DNA of 64,000 nt. Source: Selaginella moellendorffii (Eukaryota; Streptophyta; Lycopodiopsida; Selaginellales; Selaginellaceae). Under the pieces are notes generated by a model. It did no database searches. It saw nothing but the letters and a program-made list of their open reading frames with translations, and was not told the DNA's origin. Positions 12,501 to 24,227 of the stretch are shown here, piece after piece. Within the stretch, counting starts at the first letter, position 1. Each line of letters starts with the position of its first letter. A program made the translations under genes and the position numbers. Where the stretch lies: the NCBI RefSeq assembly GCF_000143415.4, contig NW_003314267.1, positions 2,624,363 to 2,688,362 on the forward strand, written 5' to 3'.

Positions 12501-13350
12501 ATTGGTTCCTGATGCTCATTTTGGGGTAGTGCTCAAGTGGATGCTAGGAAATGCAGTAGAGAGGAGCAGGTAGCTTCTACTGTTCCATGTCCGATCTGTT
12601 GTCTGAACAATTGCAAATTCTGGTAAGTCACTCTTTAGAAATATCACTTGCATCTGACAAATTGCGTAAGTTGGGCGAGTACCTGTCTCACAAGTTTTGA
12701 AGGAAACACTTGCATTTATGGTGACCAAGGAGGCCAGACAGCAAACTTCTCAGGAGCTGCAAAATGTCTACAGACATTTCAAAGTCCTATTGGCTTGCTG
12801 AAAACTCAAAGGAAACACTTGAATTACAGGTGAAAGTAGAATTCATTCTTGTAGAGAGTGATGATGTTGATAAGTCTCTGGTGGAGCAAATTGAGAACAG
12901 AGATAACATTTGTTCTTGAAGAGTCCTGAACAAACCTTCTGAAAGTACACAAGCTTGTTTCTTGCAATGTGACACACAGTTTTAGTACTTTTCATCAGGA
13001 GATTGAGGTTGAGAGTTTCAGACTAAGTTCAGAAACATGCTCCATGCTCCATATTACTATATTGTGCAGTGCATATTGAAATTCTTGAAATTGGTGTTGT
13101 TTAGGAATGCTTCACCACCACACTCATCACCACTGCAGAAATTTTTTCACTTGTCTGAAATTCATCTCCTGCTCATCCGAGTGTGAGCCTCAATCTATTA
13201 CTCATGCTTCCAGAAAAACTGCACAAAACCTAAAACTTGTGAAATGCAACAGTTTTTTCACTATCCTATATCTGAATCTAGATTGGAATATGTTGTCTTT
13301 GCTCTTTTAAATATATAAAGCTCCGTTGGGAGATATAGTATACCCAAGAT
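9591..13350 (+). pseudogene. Scattered unrecognised coding-like remnants
   Basis: This 3.8 kb stretch is less AT-rich than its left neighbour and contains several protein-like pieces, mostly plus strand, none joined by a continuous frame. Near 10814-11030 a piece (YNSIMSVRDLMKHDGSDLF) ends at a plausible GTAAGT donor. Near 12780-12918 a charged, coiled-coil-like piece (LELQVKVEFILVESDDVDKS) ends in a stop. Near 9620-9730 two imperfect 50-bp units lie in tandem. A perfect 9-bp stem (catgtcctt/aaggacatg) lies near 10108-10135. The pieces could be exons of one decayed gene. I do not recognise the family. Confidence 0.25.
12178..12300 (+). pseudogene. Possible kinase C-lobe fragment
   Basis: One frame reads MHELIKADQSCLDQQPTFAE followed by IVWRLQKSIDSHL and a stop. 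This resembles the last subdomain of tyrosine-kinase-like plant kinases (LIKxCW...RPTFxEIVxRLQ). The Trp and Arg that mark that subdomain are missing and the frame closes at once, so it would be a remnant. The match is short and could be chance. Confidence 0.3.
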
Positions 13351-13744
13351 AAATAGATTTTCTTTTCATATTTTATAATGTTAGACATTTTGATTGTATA
13401 TAAGGTTAAATTTATGTAAAATTTTCTATTATTCATCTCTAGGGAAATGCACAATAATGCAATTAGATAATAATGCAAGTATTGGGGAAGATAAATTCCT
13501 TTTTTTTATCATCATTAAATTTGAATTTGAATTTTTTTATTGCCTTTATAAAGAGACTCATATAGATTTTATAGATGCTCATGATAAAACTTAGTAGCAT
13601 ATAATATACACTAATTTATTCTATATTGCACTATTAGCTATAACTTTTCTATCCCAGTAAAGACTTATTTTGGTCCAAGCCAGCGGAATGAATAACAACA
13701 AACAAATGGTATATTCTAAGTATAACTCAAAGCAAACAAAAAAA

Positions 13745-15620
13745 TTAATAAACCCAAACCAGATACAAAGCTGAGTTACATTTCAATCTATATATATATA
13801 TTATACCATCTACGCTAAAAGAGTACTTCCCATTTCCATCAACGCGGAGCGCTTCCTGAGCACTCAGGAACTCGTGCCGTAAAAGCTTAGCCTGAAACTC
13901 CTTGGCCTCGGGTGACAGGTCACGAAAGCTCTCCATAAGCCTTCCAACAAGATACAGATCGGAGGACCGCGTGTAGACGCCATCGACCAATGTGTTGTCG
14001 TCCCAGGCGCGAAGCCAGCAACTGGGCGTACAGTCTGTCTTCCACACTGTCTCAAGATCGATAAGCATCCAGCTCCCATTACTAGCAGGAAGCTTGAGGA
14101 TGTTTTTCCATCTGATGTCCCTGTGAACCAAGCCTGCCTGGTGCAACGCATGTAGGCCGTGAAGCGCGCTCTGAATGGCCGGCCACAAGTCCTCTTCGCT
14201 GGAAATCATCTGCTCGTATCCCACCGACTGAATGACCACATTGTATCGTTCAGCCCTCACTTTGACGACACCTGACACCAGCCCCACAGCGCCAAGCCCG
14301 TACGCTTGCGTCACAAAAGCCGTCGTAGTGAATCCCNNNNNNNNNNNNNNNNNNNNNNNNNNNNNNNNNNNNNNNNNNNNNNNNNNNNNNNNNNNNNNNN
14401 NNNNNNNNNNNNNNNNNNNNNNNNNNNNNNNNNNNNNNNNNNNNNNNNNNAATGGCCTCGGCAGAAAATTCAGCTTGGAGTAGATGCTTGAAATTGTCAA
14501 GGCAATCCGAAGGAAGGTGATGGAGAGCCGTAAGCATGTTGTCTTGTCCCTGAGTGACCCCATGTTTAAGCGCCCAAACAGATCATCTGGTGTCTGCCCC
14601 TGTCTCATAGCCCACCCCGCCATCTCCGGACCTGCTAATGCGACCCCAACTATCCACTGGACGGGTCCATAGTACTGTAGTGGAAGTACGCCAAGCTTAT
14701 TTATCAGGTCCTGGTACGCCTCTTCCAAAGTTACCCGTTTCTCCTCGAACGTGACGCACAGCCTGTTCAAGATCCAAAGCAGCAAATCAGGACTGACGTT
14801 TGTCGTTGAAGCACCAGAATGGTCGGTGACGTTCCGGTTGAACTGAATGCTCGTAATCTCCGACAGATACAGCAGCTCCATCCACAAGTTGCAAAATGCC
14901 GAGTCCCAGATACTTTGCAGCAGATTCTCGGACATGCCAAGCGCCACTCTCGAGTTCATGAAGTTTGTTACGCAACCGGATATTCTCTCGGCGGGGTACT
15001 GGTTGGTCGGAATGAACTGAGTAGCATAGCTCGGGTCCAGAGTTGCATATGTAGCAGGACCAACAGGAAGCGGCAAAGGGAGTGGCTCCTCCAATGCTCT
15101 CCGCAAGCCAGCAACGTCGAGAACAGCAAACGGAAATGGTTGTAACACTGTGCGAGCCCATTCCTTGCTGTTATCAGAAGCATCTGTTTGAAATGTATGA
15201 GAACAGTAGCATGCCAAACAACATCAAACCTGTGAAGAGCGCCTTGCGGAGATGAAGCTCGAATGTTGGGGGCAGGTGTGCGCCAGGATCTGGCGTAGGA
15301 ATTTCCATCCATCCCTTGGAGCTAAGGACCGCGTCCACTTTAAGAACTGTCTTGAGCCAGTTTACAAGGTCGCCCAAATTCTTGATGTCGGATGGCACGA
15401 CCCGGAATGCTACCTTGGCACGCAGATCGTCCACATTCCTACCACGCTCCTCTGCCGGATGCACGTACACAATGCGCACGGGAGTCGAAAACACATCATC
15501 CATTGCCTCGAGCCCTAACCAGAAAAAAGAATGAGCTCCCAACTTGGGGCCATCCTCCAAAGGCGACTCGTGGGTAATTTGCAAGAGGAGGCTGTCGGTT
15601 GAGTGGGCCACAGTTGCCAT
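13745..15620 (-). CDS. Atypical protein-kinase-like protein, contains assembly gap
   Basis: Two exons. I place the start at the ATG at 15620 (MATVAHST); a 47-bp GT-AG intron (about 15185-15231) joins the first exon in phase to DASDNSKEW. The C-terminal third has a kinase-like catalytic segment: ALHGLHALHQAGLVHRDIRW then KNIL, so the HRD Asp and following Asn are present. The DFG-equivalent position reads LIDLET, and an SSDLYLVGRLM helix follows. The glycine-loop and lysine regions fall in or near the run of Ns, so kinase competence cannot be judged. The N-terminal part (LLLQITHESPLEDGPKLG) is not a domain I recognise. Similar stand-alone kinase-like domains occur in fungal FunK1-type and Crinkler-type proteins; a link is only inferred. 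The 3' end could involve a further intron. A partial copy of the 5' end lies at 17180-17285. Confidence 0.55.
14337..14450. other. Assembly gap (run of 114 Ns)
   Basis: Unknown bases inside the kinase-like gene. The reading frame happens to continue across the stated length, but the real gap size is not known. Confidence 1.
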
Positions 15621-15653
15621 GGTTTTGTTTCTTATTTGAAGGCTAATATTCAA

Positions 15654-16468
15654 ACTTTTTTTATCAGCTTTTTATCTTATTTGTACATCATACATGTATA
15701 CTCATTTTGTATACATGTATCTTACATCATTACTTTTGTATCATACTTATATATCATACTTCGTCTTCTTCAAGGAGGGAGCTCTTGTCCGTCCATGGAG
15801 TTCATGAATAATCAGCAGCACTAGACTTCCGATTCTCTTTTGCCTTCTTACGAAGAAGATGGTGATGATTTTCACCAAGGCATGGAATGACAATGGCAAC
15901 AACATCAACATCAACTTCAAGTGTAAGGATGATCATTTAGATTCAAAAGATGAGGAGAAACAAAAGGAAGACAAGGAAGAAGAATGACAAGCAAGACAAG
16001 GATGAGAAGATTCCCTAGAAAATGTAATCCAAAAGAGCACAAGGAATAAAATTGTGGCTCCAATGTTAAATTTTTCCTAAGGCCGAATATTTCCGATGCT
16101 TTTGCATTTTGAAGAGCACGCACAAGATCACGTCTTCAAGCTTAAGATCCATCGAGTCGCACATTTAACGTGGTAGATGCAAGACCATGTAATGATTAAC
16201 TTTCAGTTCATTTAAAAAAATCCTATGGTGCACCCTAAAATTGATGAGGAACAGGATCGAGGGCGCGACGAGAAGGGGCGATCCGGGCTTACGCCCATTT
16301 TAAACCGCTACAACGGGCGGCTTTTAGCTTCATTCTACCTGACAACCGAATTCTTGCATGGACTTTGTATAAAATAAAATTTTGACAGTATAATTACGCA
16401 GCATGCTGGACCATATAAAATGAATCAAACCCAGTTTTAAATTCTCGTCTCACCACCTTTCACAGGTT
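15654..16468. other. Intergenic DNA upstream of kinase-like gene
   Basis: No gene recognised. It includes a TATA-rich stretch with repeated tacat/catgtat words (about 15680-15760) and a short GC-rich patch near 16255-16320 that contrasts with its AT-rich surroundings. Confidence 0.4.
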
Positions 16469-16590
16469 GCTCTAGCGTTTCTTTTGTTCGCCATATTCAA
16501 GGTTACTTTGGGACATCAAATCAAGAAGCAACATCATTGATATCAAAGTGGTGCTGATGCTGAAGGCTATTCCCAAATCAATATGATGCC
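16469..16590. repeat. 122-bp direct repeat, copy 1
   Basis: Nearly identical (three mismatches by eye) to 16769-16890 and offset from it by exactly 300 bp. It starts gctctag and ends aatcaatatgatgcc. The flanks diverge sharply at the right end. Confidence 0.9.
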
Positions 16591-16768
16591 AATTGGGGAG
16601 AAAGCGTTGTTGAGGAGGCACTCGAGTTTAGGTCCGAGTATCAAGTCGACATTTCCCCGCACAAAGTGGTAGGCTACAGAATAATTTTATCCTGAGGTAA
16701 ATATACTGACCATTTTGCAGGTGCACGTAGCAAATGAATGCATATTCCATTCACATATGATCAGGTGT

Positions 16769-16890
16769 GCTCTAGGGTTTCTTTTGTCCGCCATATTCAA
16801 GGTTACTTTGGGACATCAAATCAAGAAGCAACATCAATGATATCAAAGTGGTGCTGATGCTGAAGGCTATTCCCAAATCAATATGATGCC
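16769..16890. repeat. 122-bp direct repeat, copy 2
   Basis: Second copy of the unit at 16469-16590. The 178 bp between the copies is unrelated. The unit could be short terminal repeats of a small element or a local segmental duplication. No open frame lies between the copies. Confidence 0.9.
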
Positions 16891-17179
16891 GAGAGGTAGG
16901 GCAGTTGAGCCAGCGGCTCTGACTGCTGGTGCAGTGGAAGAGCTGAATTTTGGTCCTCCTGAAGAGATCAAAGAAGAATTCGAACCAAAGTGCGGATGTT
17001 CATTTAGAGAAACGTCCTGGCACCAAAGGAATTTTGAACTGTTATTGTAGTCGCCACTTCGGTTGTTCGAGCGGAGAAACTCAAATGCCTGGAAAAAAGA
17101 GGAGTGCTTCTTTGGTTTTGCAAGACTTGTGGAGGCCGCCACGGTAGCCTGGTGGAGGCGCTCGCCGAGTACCTCCACC

Positions 17180-17285
17180 AGCGCGGCAGCCTCCTCTTGC
17201 AAATTACCCACGAGTCCCATTTGGAGGCGCCGCCTCCAAAGGAAAACGCCCGAGCCAGGATGTCCCCAGGTCGGGCCGGACTTTG
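17180..17285 (+). pseudogene. 5' fragment of the kinase-like gene family
   Basis: The plus strand carries agcctcctcttgcaaattac and then ccacgagtc, matching the 5' coding part of the kinase-like gene at 15545-15600 in the opposite orientation. Translation gives SLLLQITHES before diverging. This looks like an inverted partial duplicate, with no downstream kinase sequence. Confidence 0.55.
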
Positions 17286-18035
17286 TCCGGTGGGCTGCTG
17301 GAGGCGTGGGAAATCTAGTCGAGCTCTTCGCCTTCTTCTTCTTTTCTTCGCGGCAAGGAGGAGAAAGAAAGCAGACAAGCAAAAAAGTCTACCAAGCTCC
17401 ACACACAGCCAGAAGCACATGAAAACAAAGATCTAATCACTCACCATGGGTGCCATCCAGATCCAGCTCCATCTACGCCACAGCCAAAGAAACTCGTTAG
17501 AAGTAAGAAGAGCGCACACACACAAGCAATCCTCCCGAGCTCAACCTTTATATACACCTCCCGGCAGCTGATCTGGCATGCCGGCCGACCGCCTTGACCA
17601 TCTGAGCTGGCTTGTCCCATTGATAAAAAATCGGGTATTTATTTTGGAAAACAAAAGATCAGCAAATTGGACATATCACTTAAAACCAAGTCCTAAATGC
17701 TGTAACTTTGACAAACTTAGTCCATACCATGGAGGAGATTGATCGGATCGAGCACCTTAAGCAAGTTAGACGTCGCACTGGTTGAAGGGAAGTGCCACTA
17801 GAACTTGCACCGCGCTTGCAAAAACAAAGAAGACTTGATGCCGGCGGATTTTTCCTCCCTTCTGTTTCCTTCAGAGAAGAAGGTAAGCCATCGTCGCCAT
17901 CGTCGCCATCATCGTCGTTGTCTCGTCGCTTGTGTCTCGCCGTTTGTACATCCCGGAATTCTTCGGATGCTGCTCGGACCGTGTCCGTTGTTCAGAAGAG
18001 AACGAGCGTACGTCGAGTCCCTTCCCGGCTTTTCT
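17286..18035. other. Intergenic DNA, UPF1 3' flank
   Basis: No gene recognised. It contains a TATA-like tttatatacacc near 17547-17560 and an imperfect cgtcgtcgc run near 17890-17945. Several overlapping open frames exist on both strands but show no protein family features. The right end would include the UPF1 3' untranslated region. Confidence 0.35.
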
Positions 18036-21000
18036 CTAACCATTGTAATGCATGCGGTGCTGGGCCGGCTGCTGTTGATTCAACGGCTGTGTGTACTGCG
18101 TGAAGGGCTGCGAGTACATTGGCCCCATGAGACCCTGGAAAAATACAAGCTTTAGCTTCCTTGCTCGATTAATCAGCTCGTATTACCTGGTGGGCACCCA
18201 GACCGTAGTGAGCTTGAGCGGATGGATCATCTTGAGTGCGTTCGCCGAAGCCAACTTGGGTGAACAAGTTCTGTGATCCATGAGACAGGAAGTCCTGTTG
18301 TTTGTATGTAGCACGGAAAATCAGTCAACCAAAAGAAAAACTCAAACGAACGAACGAACGAACCTGAGGTACAAACTCGTTGTTTGAACCGTAACCTTGC
18401 GAATTCTGATTCATGTAATCGCCAGGGTACGTGCCTTGGGTTCCCTGGGTGACGAAATCAACCCCATACATACCGGCCTGGAAGAGAGACAATGATAAAA
18501 TAAAATAAAAGAAAGATCGCAAGCAATGTCTACCTGTGTTGAAAATTCTGGTCCATTGTATCCCACATGAGAACCCTGAGATTTGAAATCCTCGGCCAGA
18601 AAATCCTGAAGAAAGAGGTTTAACGAATGACTAAATAATATCGAATCACAAAAACGCACCTGTGACATCCCTCCCAATGAATATCCTTCCCTCAAATTCT
18701 GGCTCAAACCCTGTGATGGCATCCAAAAATTGTTAACAGCCCCGAGACAAAAGAAAATACATTACCTGAGTCATTAGTCCCTGCTGAGTAAGCGGCCCAC
18801 CCATGGAAGGCTGGCTAGATGGATTGTCCAGTCCAAAGTTAAAGCCACCAATTCCTCCCAACCCTTGGGATGGTTGATGATGGGATAGGTGGCCACCTAT
18901 AGGTCCCCCGGCGTTGCCACGACCACCATAACCTCTATTCCCTGGAACTCCACCGATTGGTCCGTGAAGAGTACCGCGCGGTGGAATGGCGTAAGGCTGC
19001 GTATGCGGACCGCCGGGAAAAGGAGGAAGAGGCATCCGCGGTTGCGGGAAGCCAGGATGAGGAATGCCTCCTTTGTGAGGAATAGCACCAAATGGCATGT
19101 AGCCACCTACAAGGATAATCGGTGAATAATTCTCAATCTCACATAAAAATACACGAGTACCTCCACGACCGTCCACAACTTTGCCACGACCACTGCGTTT
19201 ATCGTATGGCCCTGCAGCGGCAGGAACAACTCCAACTCCAACAGGACCATAAACTCGTCGATCGTGGAAGATCTACAAGACAAGTGCTAAAATGGAATAA
19301 ATGCTCCAAACTACGTATACCTTTTTAGGCTTCTGAAACTGCACCATGCTTTGCTTCAAATTATTCAGAGGTCCCTCGACCAAGCATTCGTGCTCCTGAA
19401 AGTTAAAAGCGTTTTATCATGTGCAAATGTATGAATTTCCAGGTTTAGATACCTTGTAATGTGATAAGAGACCATTCCAAAGGGCTTGCTTACTCAGAAC
19501 CTTGGGATTACCTAGGATAACAATTCCAAACCGAGCTCGAGTAAGCGCCACGTTCAATCTTCGGGGATCGTTCAGAAAACCAATGCCCTGTAAAGATCGA
19601 TAAGATTTCATTGAGTTATAAAAGACGTGCACCTGATGTTCGTTGCTTCTAACACAGGATAATATGATGTAGTCCTTTTCACGTCCCTGAAAGGAGTCGA
19701 CACTGGCGACCTGCATTTTCACTTCAGACAACACCGCACACCTACTAAGAAACACACCTCGATCTCTTTGTACAACTGCTGTCGAAGGTTTCCATTTCTA
19801 GCCATATGGCTAACAATGTAGGCTCGCTGACCTTCGTATGGAGTGATAACACCAATCTACAGCGGATATAAACGTTTACTTCAAGGAATGCCCTTTGAAC
19901 TTTGATATTTACCTGACTAGGTACAACACCACTCTTCAGGAACGTGCTCACGATTTTTTCGACATTGGCAGCCTCTGTCCTATTCAGGTAGGATGTCCCG
20001 CTTGCACTTATTTCCTCTTGGCCCATCTGAAGAACACGAAGGTCCTACTTCACAATAACAAACTTGAATTAAGACCCACCTGAACGTAGAAGAACATTGG
20101 ACGTGTAGGAACAGGCCATGGGAAGTCAGTACCAGATGAAAGCCTCTCGTTCATTGAAATGCCGTTTTGCAGTGTTCCTTCGTAAAAGCTATTGGAGGGA
20201 AACTCGGACAAGCAAGGGTGCATTCGATATTGCACCTGTAACACAATGTCCTTCAGACCGTAGATAAACAGCTTTGAAGTAACATACCTGAAGACGAATG
20301 GGTTTTACTCCCAAAAGTACAAGCCTTTCAAACAGTGATTGTGCCAGACCAGCACGCGCTGCTTTTTTGCACATAATCACAGGTCCTAGTTGACAGTGAT
20401 CGCCGACAAGAACAACCTACAGAGACTCGAGGTTTTGAAAAAACTCAATCCAATAAGTCATACTGACCTGCTTAGCACCCAGAACCAGAGGAATAAGGCA
20501 TTCCGGTTCAGTTGCTTGAGTCGACTCATCGATGAGAACCTAGAAACAAAATTATCAGGAAAAAACAAAATTTCGATTCAAAATACCTGTCGAAATCTGA
20601 AGTTTGCGAGGCGAGGATCTCCAGCACCAACACAAGTACAGCATATAATATCAGCACTTTGGGCAATTTCACGCTCTGTTGCCCTTTTCAAAGCTTTGTA
20701 TTTCTTTTCATCGGCACTTGAAAGCTCGCCTGTATATAAATATATTCAAAAAAACATTTGGTTGTGCATCTTTGCTCACCTTGTTCATCTTTCAGCATTT
20801 GCAGCTTGTGTAGTTCACTTTTATCAGATGTATCCAAGTGTCTAACCTGAAAAAGGCTTTATTAGATTTTTGAAATGATCTCCAAATGCACAAACCTGAT
20901 AATGTAAAGTAAGATGTTCGACAGGCGAACTGACAGCTTCTCTGGACTTCGCACATAGCCGCACAACCTGTCCAGAGACTGTTAAGTCAACGTTGACGTG

Positions 21001-23243
21001 CAACAAGCATGTAACCCACCTTCAAGCCAGTCGCACTGATCTTCTCCGCGAGTTGATCAACCGCAACGTTACTTGGAGCACATACTAGGACCTGCAAACA
21101 ATTTTAAATTATTGTTACAATCCAATGTATGTGACTGGTAATACCTGTCCTTGCCCTTGTTTCGCCAAGTGGTAAACAATTGCCGCGGAAGTCACCGTTT
21201 TACCAGTTCCAGGTGGACCTTGAATGAGGCTAACAGGCTTTTGCAATACGTGTTTAACAGCATAAACCTATAAATGCACACAAGTTAGAAGATCAACAAT
21301 TATTTTTAGAAGCTAAAAACCTGCGAAGCATTCAGGTCGGGCAGACCTGGAGCAGCAAACCTCCTCGGCAATGTATTTCGCACAGTTTGAGACTCCACCT
21401 CGTGACCCAAAAGTCGGTGATAGATGTATCTGGTATTGAAACCAAGTTATACTTTATAATCTAAAATTAAACGGGTACTTACCCGCTGACACTGGTCTCA
21501 TCGACGGCAAAGGTTTTCATAGCAGCTTGCATCCTGTCGAAACTGGTGCTTTTCCAAACAAAGTCCACGCTAAAATTATGAAGCACATCAGTTGGAACCC
21601 CCTGCAAGAAAGAAAAAAGTAAATGACACGTTATCTTAGCCAAAGCAACCAATACCTGGCTCGCTCGAAGCTCTAAAGCAACCTCCTCTTGCGCGGTCAG
21701 TTTAATCTGAATGAAGTATCTTAGTTAGATCCTCCTATGCACGTCATATATGATATGAATACGGCGGTACTGTACCACATGCCCAACCGACTGCCAAGCA
21801 GGATGAGAACTGTCACCAGAATACCGCAGACGCAGTTCGTCGCCGGGTACAAGCCTCAGTTCATTGTCTTCCTGTAACGAAAAGACTTAAAAACCTGTGC
21901 AACCATCTGCCAGACATACCTTTGGAAACACAAAGTACGCAATGCGCTTTTTGTTCAGCCCAACGTCCCAACGAACGGTAATGTTGTCCTTACTTTGAGA
22001 TTCTTTCATCATCTACGATCCAGGCACAAGTTTAGATCAAAGAAGCCAATGAAAAAATCCAACCTTATCGTAATCGGCTTCAAGCTTCACTAGCGGCCCA
22101 AAAACATTTTGATACTATTAAGAAAAAACAATAAAGGTAAGTAAAAGAAACTATCTGAAGCAAGAAAATTATCACCTGATAGGCATCTTCGTATTTTAGC
22201 GCGACGGGTTGTGGTTCATCATCAACTCCAGGTTTTTCAAGGTCTTCTAATGTCGCATCCGGGTTTGTCTTCCAAAGCTCTTCCACCTTGTTTATTTGTT
22301 GCGCGCTGATTTGTCGTGCCCGTAGCTGTTCCTGCTCGGAAGGAACCTGTAGAAGTTCGAAGAGTAAGCGAACGATCCAGACATAAGAAACGGAAGTACC
22401 TTTACAAGCCAGTGAAGAAAACAGCGATCATCTATAAGCGGCTGCCACTGACTTAGATCAAAGTTCATGTCTTTCAAGCCGCTGACACTTAAGCAAGGCT
22501 CACGGCACAAGAGCACTACAACACTCTCGGACTTGGCAGAGATATAACCCAGCAAAAACACATTGCGGCAGCCACAGTTGTAGCATTCGAGAATAGTTTC
22601 TCCGAGCGGGCTATCTTTGTGAAGGCAAACCTCCTTGTGCTTAGCTCGAACCTGCGAAAGAAAGAACCACGTATTAGCTTCGAAGAAACCAAAGCAAATA
22701 AAGAGAGAAACGTACGAGGTGATTCACAATGTGTGAGCCGGAAGTGTTGCCGCGGGAATTACAAAACCACTTGCGGCAAGTAGGAACGTTGCATCGCGCG
22801 ACACAAGCCGGGTTGTGTATTCCACAGTACTTGCAAGCGTGCTCTGGAAGCGCCCTCTTGGAATAATCCTGGCTATCATCTTCCCCAGTGTCTTCAAAGT
22901 TAAGATCACTGATACTTGCCGATAGCGCATTCAAAGCTGCCTGATTGCTCTTGGCCTCTGTCGCAGGATCACTGGCCCCAGTGCTCGCTGCTGCCGCCGC
23001 CGCCGCCGCTGCTCCAGTCGCGGCCGCGGCATCGTCGCCAGCATCCGGCGGCGTGACACTGACGCTGAAGGACGCCGCCTCTGGCCACACCGACGCCGGA
23101 CGAACGGGCTGGCTCAGCTCGGTAAACTCTGGATAGTCGAATTCGTCCCCCTGCGTATTGAATTCGAGGAATGTGTAGGCATCGCTGTGCGATTGCGTCG
23201 CAGCGTCGAAGATGCTGTGCGATGGCGCCGATGGAGCCGACAT
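18036..23243 (-). CDS. UPF1: UPF1 RNA helicase, nonsense-mediated decay
   Basis: A complete UPF1 gene of about 29 short exons separated by short introns. UPF1 is the cytoplasmic SF1 helicase that marks transcripts with premature stops. The N-terminus starts at the ATG at 23243 (MSAPSAPSH) and reads [18 protein letters not shown], as in plant UPF1; an in-frame ATG at 23297 is less likely. The Cys/His-rich UPF2-binding domain follows ([20 protein letters not shown], later CYNCGC). Helicase motifs are intact: GPPGTGKT (Walker A), [22 protein letters not shown] (motif II), [23 protein letters not shown] and ALTRAR. The C-terminus is Gly/Pro-rich and then SQ-rich, as expected for phosphorylation by SMG1, and ends at TAG 18036. 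An Ala run (exon 1) and GTGASDP linker precede the CH domain. It diverges from COX6B, with 171 bp between the start codons. Confidence 0.95.
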
Positions 23244-23414
23244 CCTGGAGGAAATCACTGACCTCGCGCCTCGCAGACGCACCTCCTCCTCCAGCAAAAT
23301 AGTTCTGCTGGTGTTGTAACCTAAAATCCCAGGGCTAATCCTTACCGTCGGCTATCGCGCTTACGTGGCACCATTTTACATTTAGGGCAAGGAAAGCTCT
23401 CTAGAAGCTTGGCG
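23244..23414. promoter_or_regulatory. Shared divergent promoter, UPF1 and COX6B
   Basis: Only 171 bp separates the two initiator codons on opposite strands, so both promoters and 5' leaders must share it. No TATA box is evident, which fits housekeeping genes. Some of it may be transcribed leader. Confidence 0.6.
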
Positions 23415-24227
23415 ATGGGCGCGAGTCACAGCAACCTCGTCCATGCCGCGAGCGAGGAGGCGGGGGTGAAAGCGGCGGAGCTTCCAGTGGTAGAGACTGC
23501 TGCGCCGACCAGACAGGAAGCGGTAAGAAATCTTTCTCCAGCTTTGAGAAATTTCGAGATTCTTGCTCTTCCCTAGGAATTGCCAGTTCCGACCGAGGAG
23601 TCCTCTGACTCTCCTTCTGACTCCACTGCTCATGCATCCAATCCGGATTCTTCTTCTTCCGAGCTCCAAGAAGAAGAAAAGGAGCATGCATCGCAAGAAG
23701 GAGCTGCTGCTGGCGAAGACGCTGGAGACAATGGAGAGAATTTAGTCCAGGAAGAGCCGGAGGAGGAGAAAGAAGAAGAAGAAGAAGAGCAACCAAAGCC
23801 CAAACTCACGGTAAGATCACAAAACTTCTAGTTTTTTCTTCTTTCCTTTCCTTTTTGTTCAATGCTTGGTTCTTTCGTTCCAGGTCGAGGACGTCTTGAA
23901 TACAAAGACTGCTCCATTTGATATCCGGTTTCCATCGACCAACCAAACCAAGCACTGCTACACTCGCTACATTGAATATCACAAGTAAGTTTCTTTCGCT
24001 TCTTCAGTCTTTACAGTTTTTGCAAATAGGTGCCGCAAAGAAAGAGGACCTGACGCTCCGGAGTGTGACAAATATGCCAGATACTATCGCTCTCTGTGCC
24101 CCTCCGAATGGGTAAGTCCTTTTAAATCTGTTCGTGATAGATACAGATGCGTAACTGGTGCTACTATCTACAGATTGAGAGATGGAACGAGCAGAGGGAG
24201 ATGGGTGTCTTTCCCGGACCTTATTAG
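23415..24227 (+). CDS. COX6B: Cytochrome c oxidase subunit 6b, long plant form
   Basis: Five exons starting MGASHSNLVHA. The first two exons encode an acidic extension with Glu runs, typical of the long plant COX6b isoform. The last three encode the conserved subunit: FDIRFPSTNQTKHCYTRYIE, then YHKCRKERG, ECDKYARYYRSLCPSEW and ERWNEQREMGVFPGP. The twin Cys pattern of the CHCH fold is present (HC...YHKC; EC...LC). COX6b sits on the intermembrane-space side of complex IV and bridges the dimer. Introns begin with gtaag and are short. The stop is TAG 24225-24227. The last two exons are copied, in truncated form, at 26716-26873. Confidence 0.92.

Noticed and set aside
16867-17382. 171-codon minus-strand frame
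   Set aside because: Overlaps the inverted fragment of the kinase-like gene and a duplicated repeat; composition is low-complexity (Ser, Lys runs) and no family fits.
17792-18155. Overlapping plus-strand frames of just over 100 codons
   Set aside because: They run through the UPF1 3' exon in antisense and a cgtcgtcgc repeat; no supporting features.
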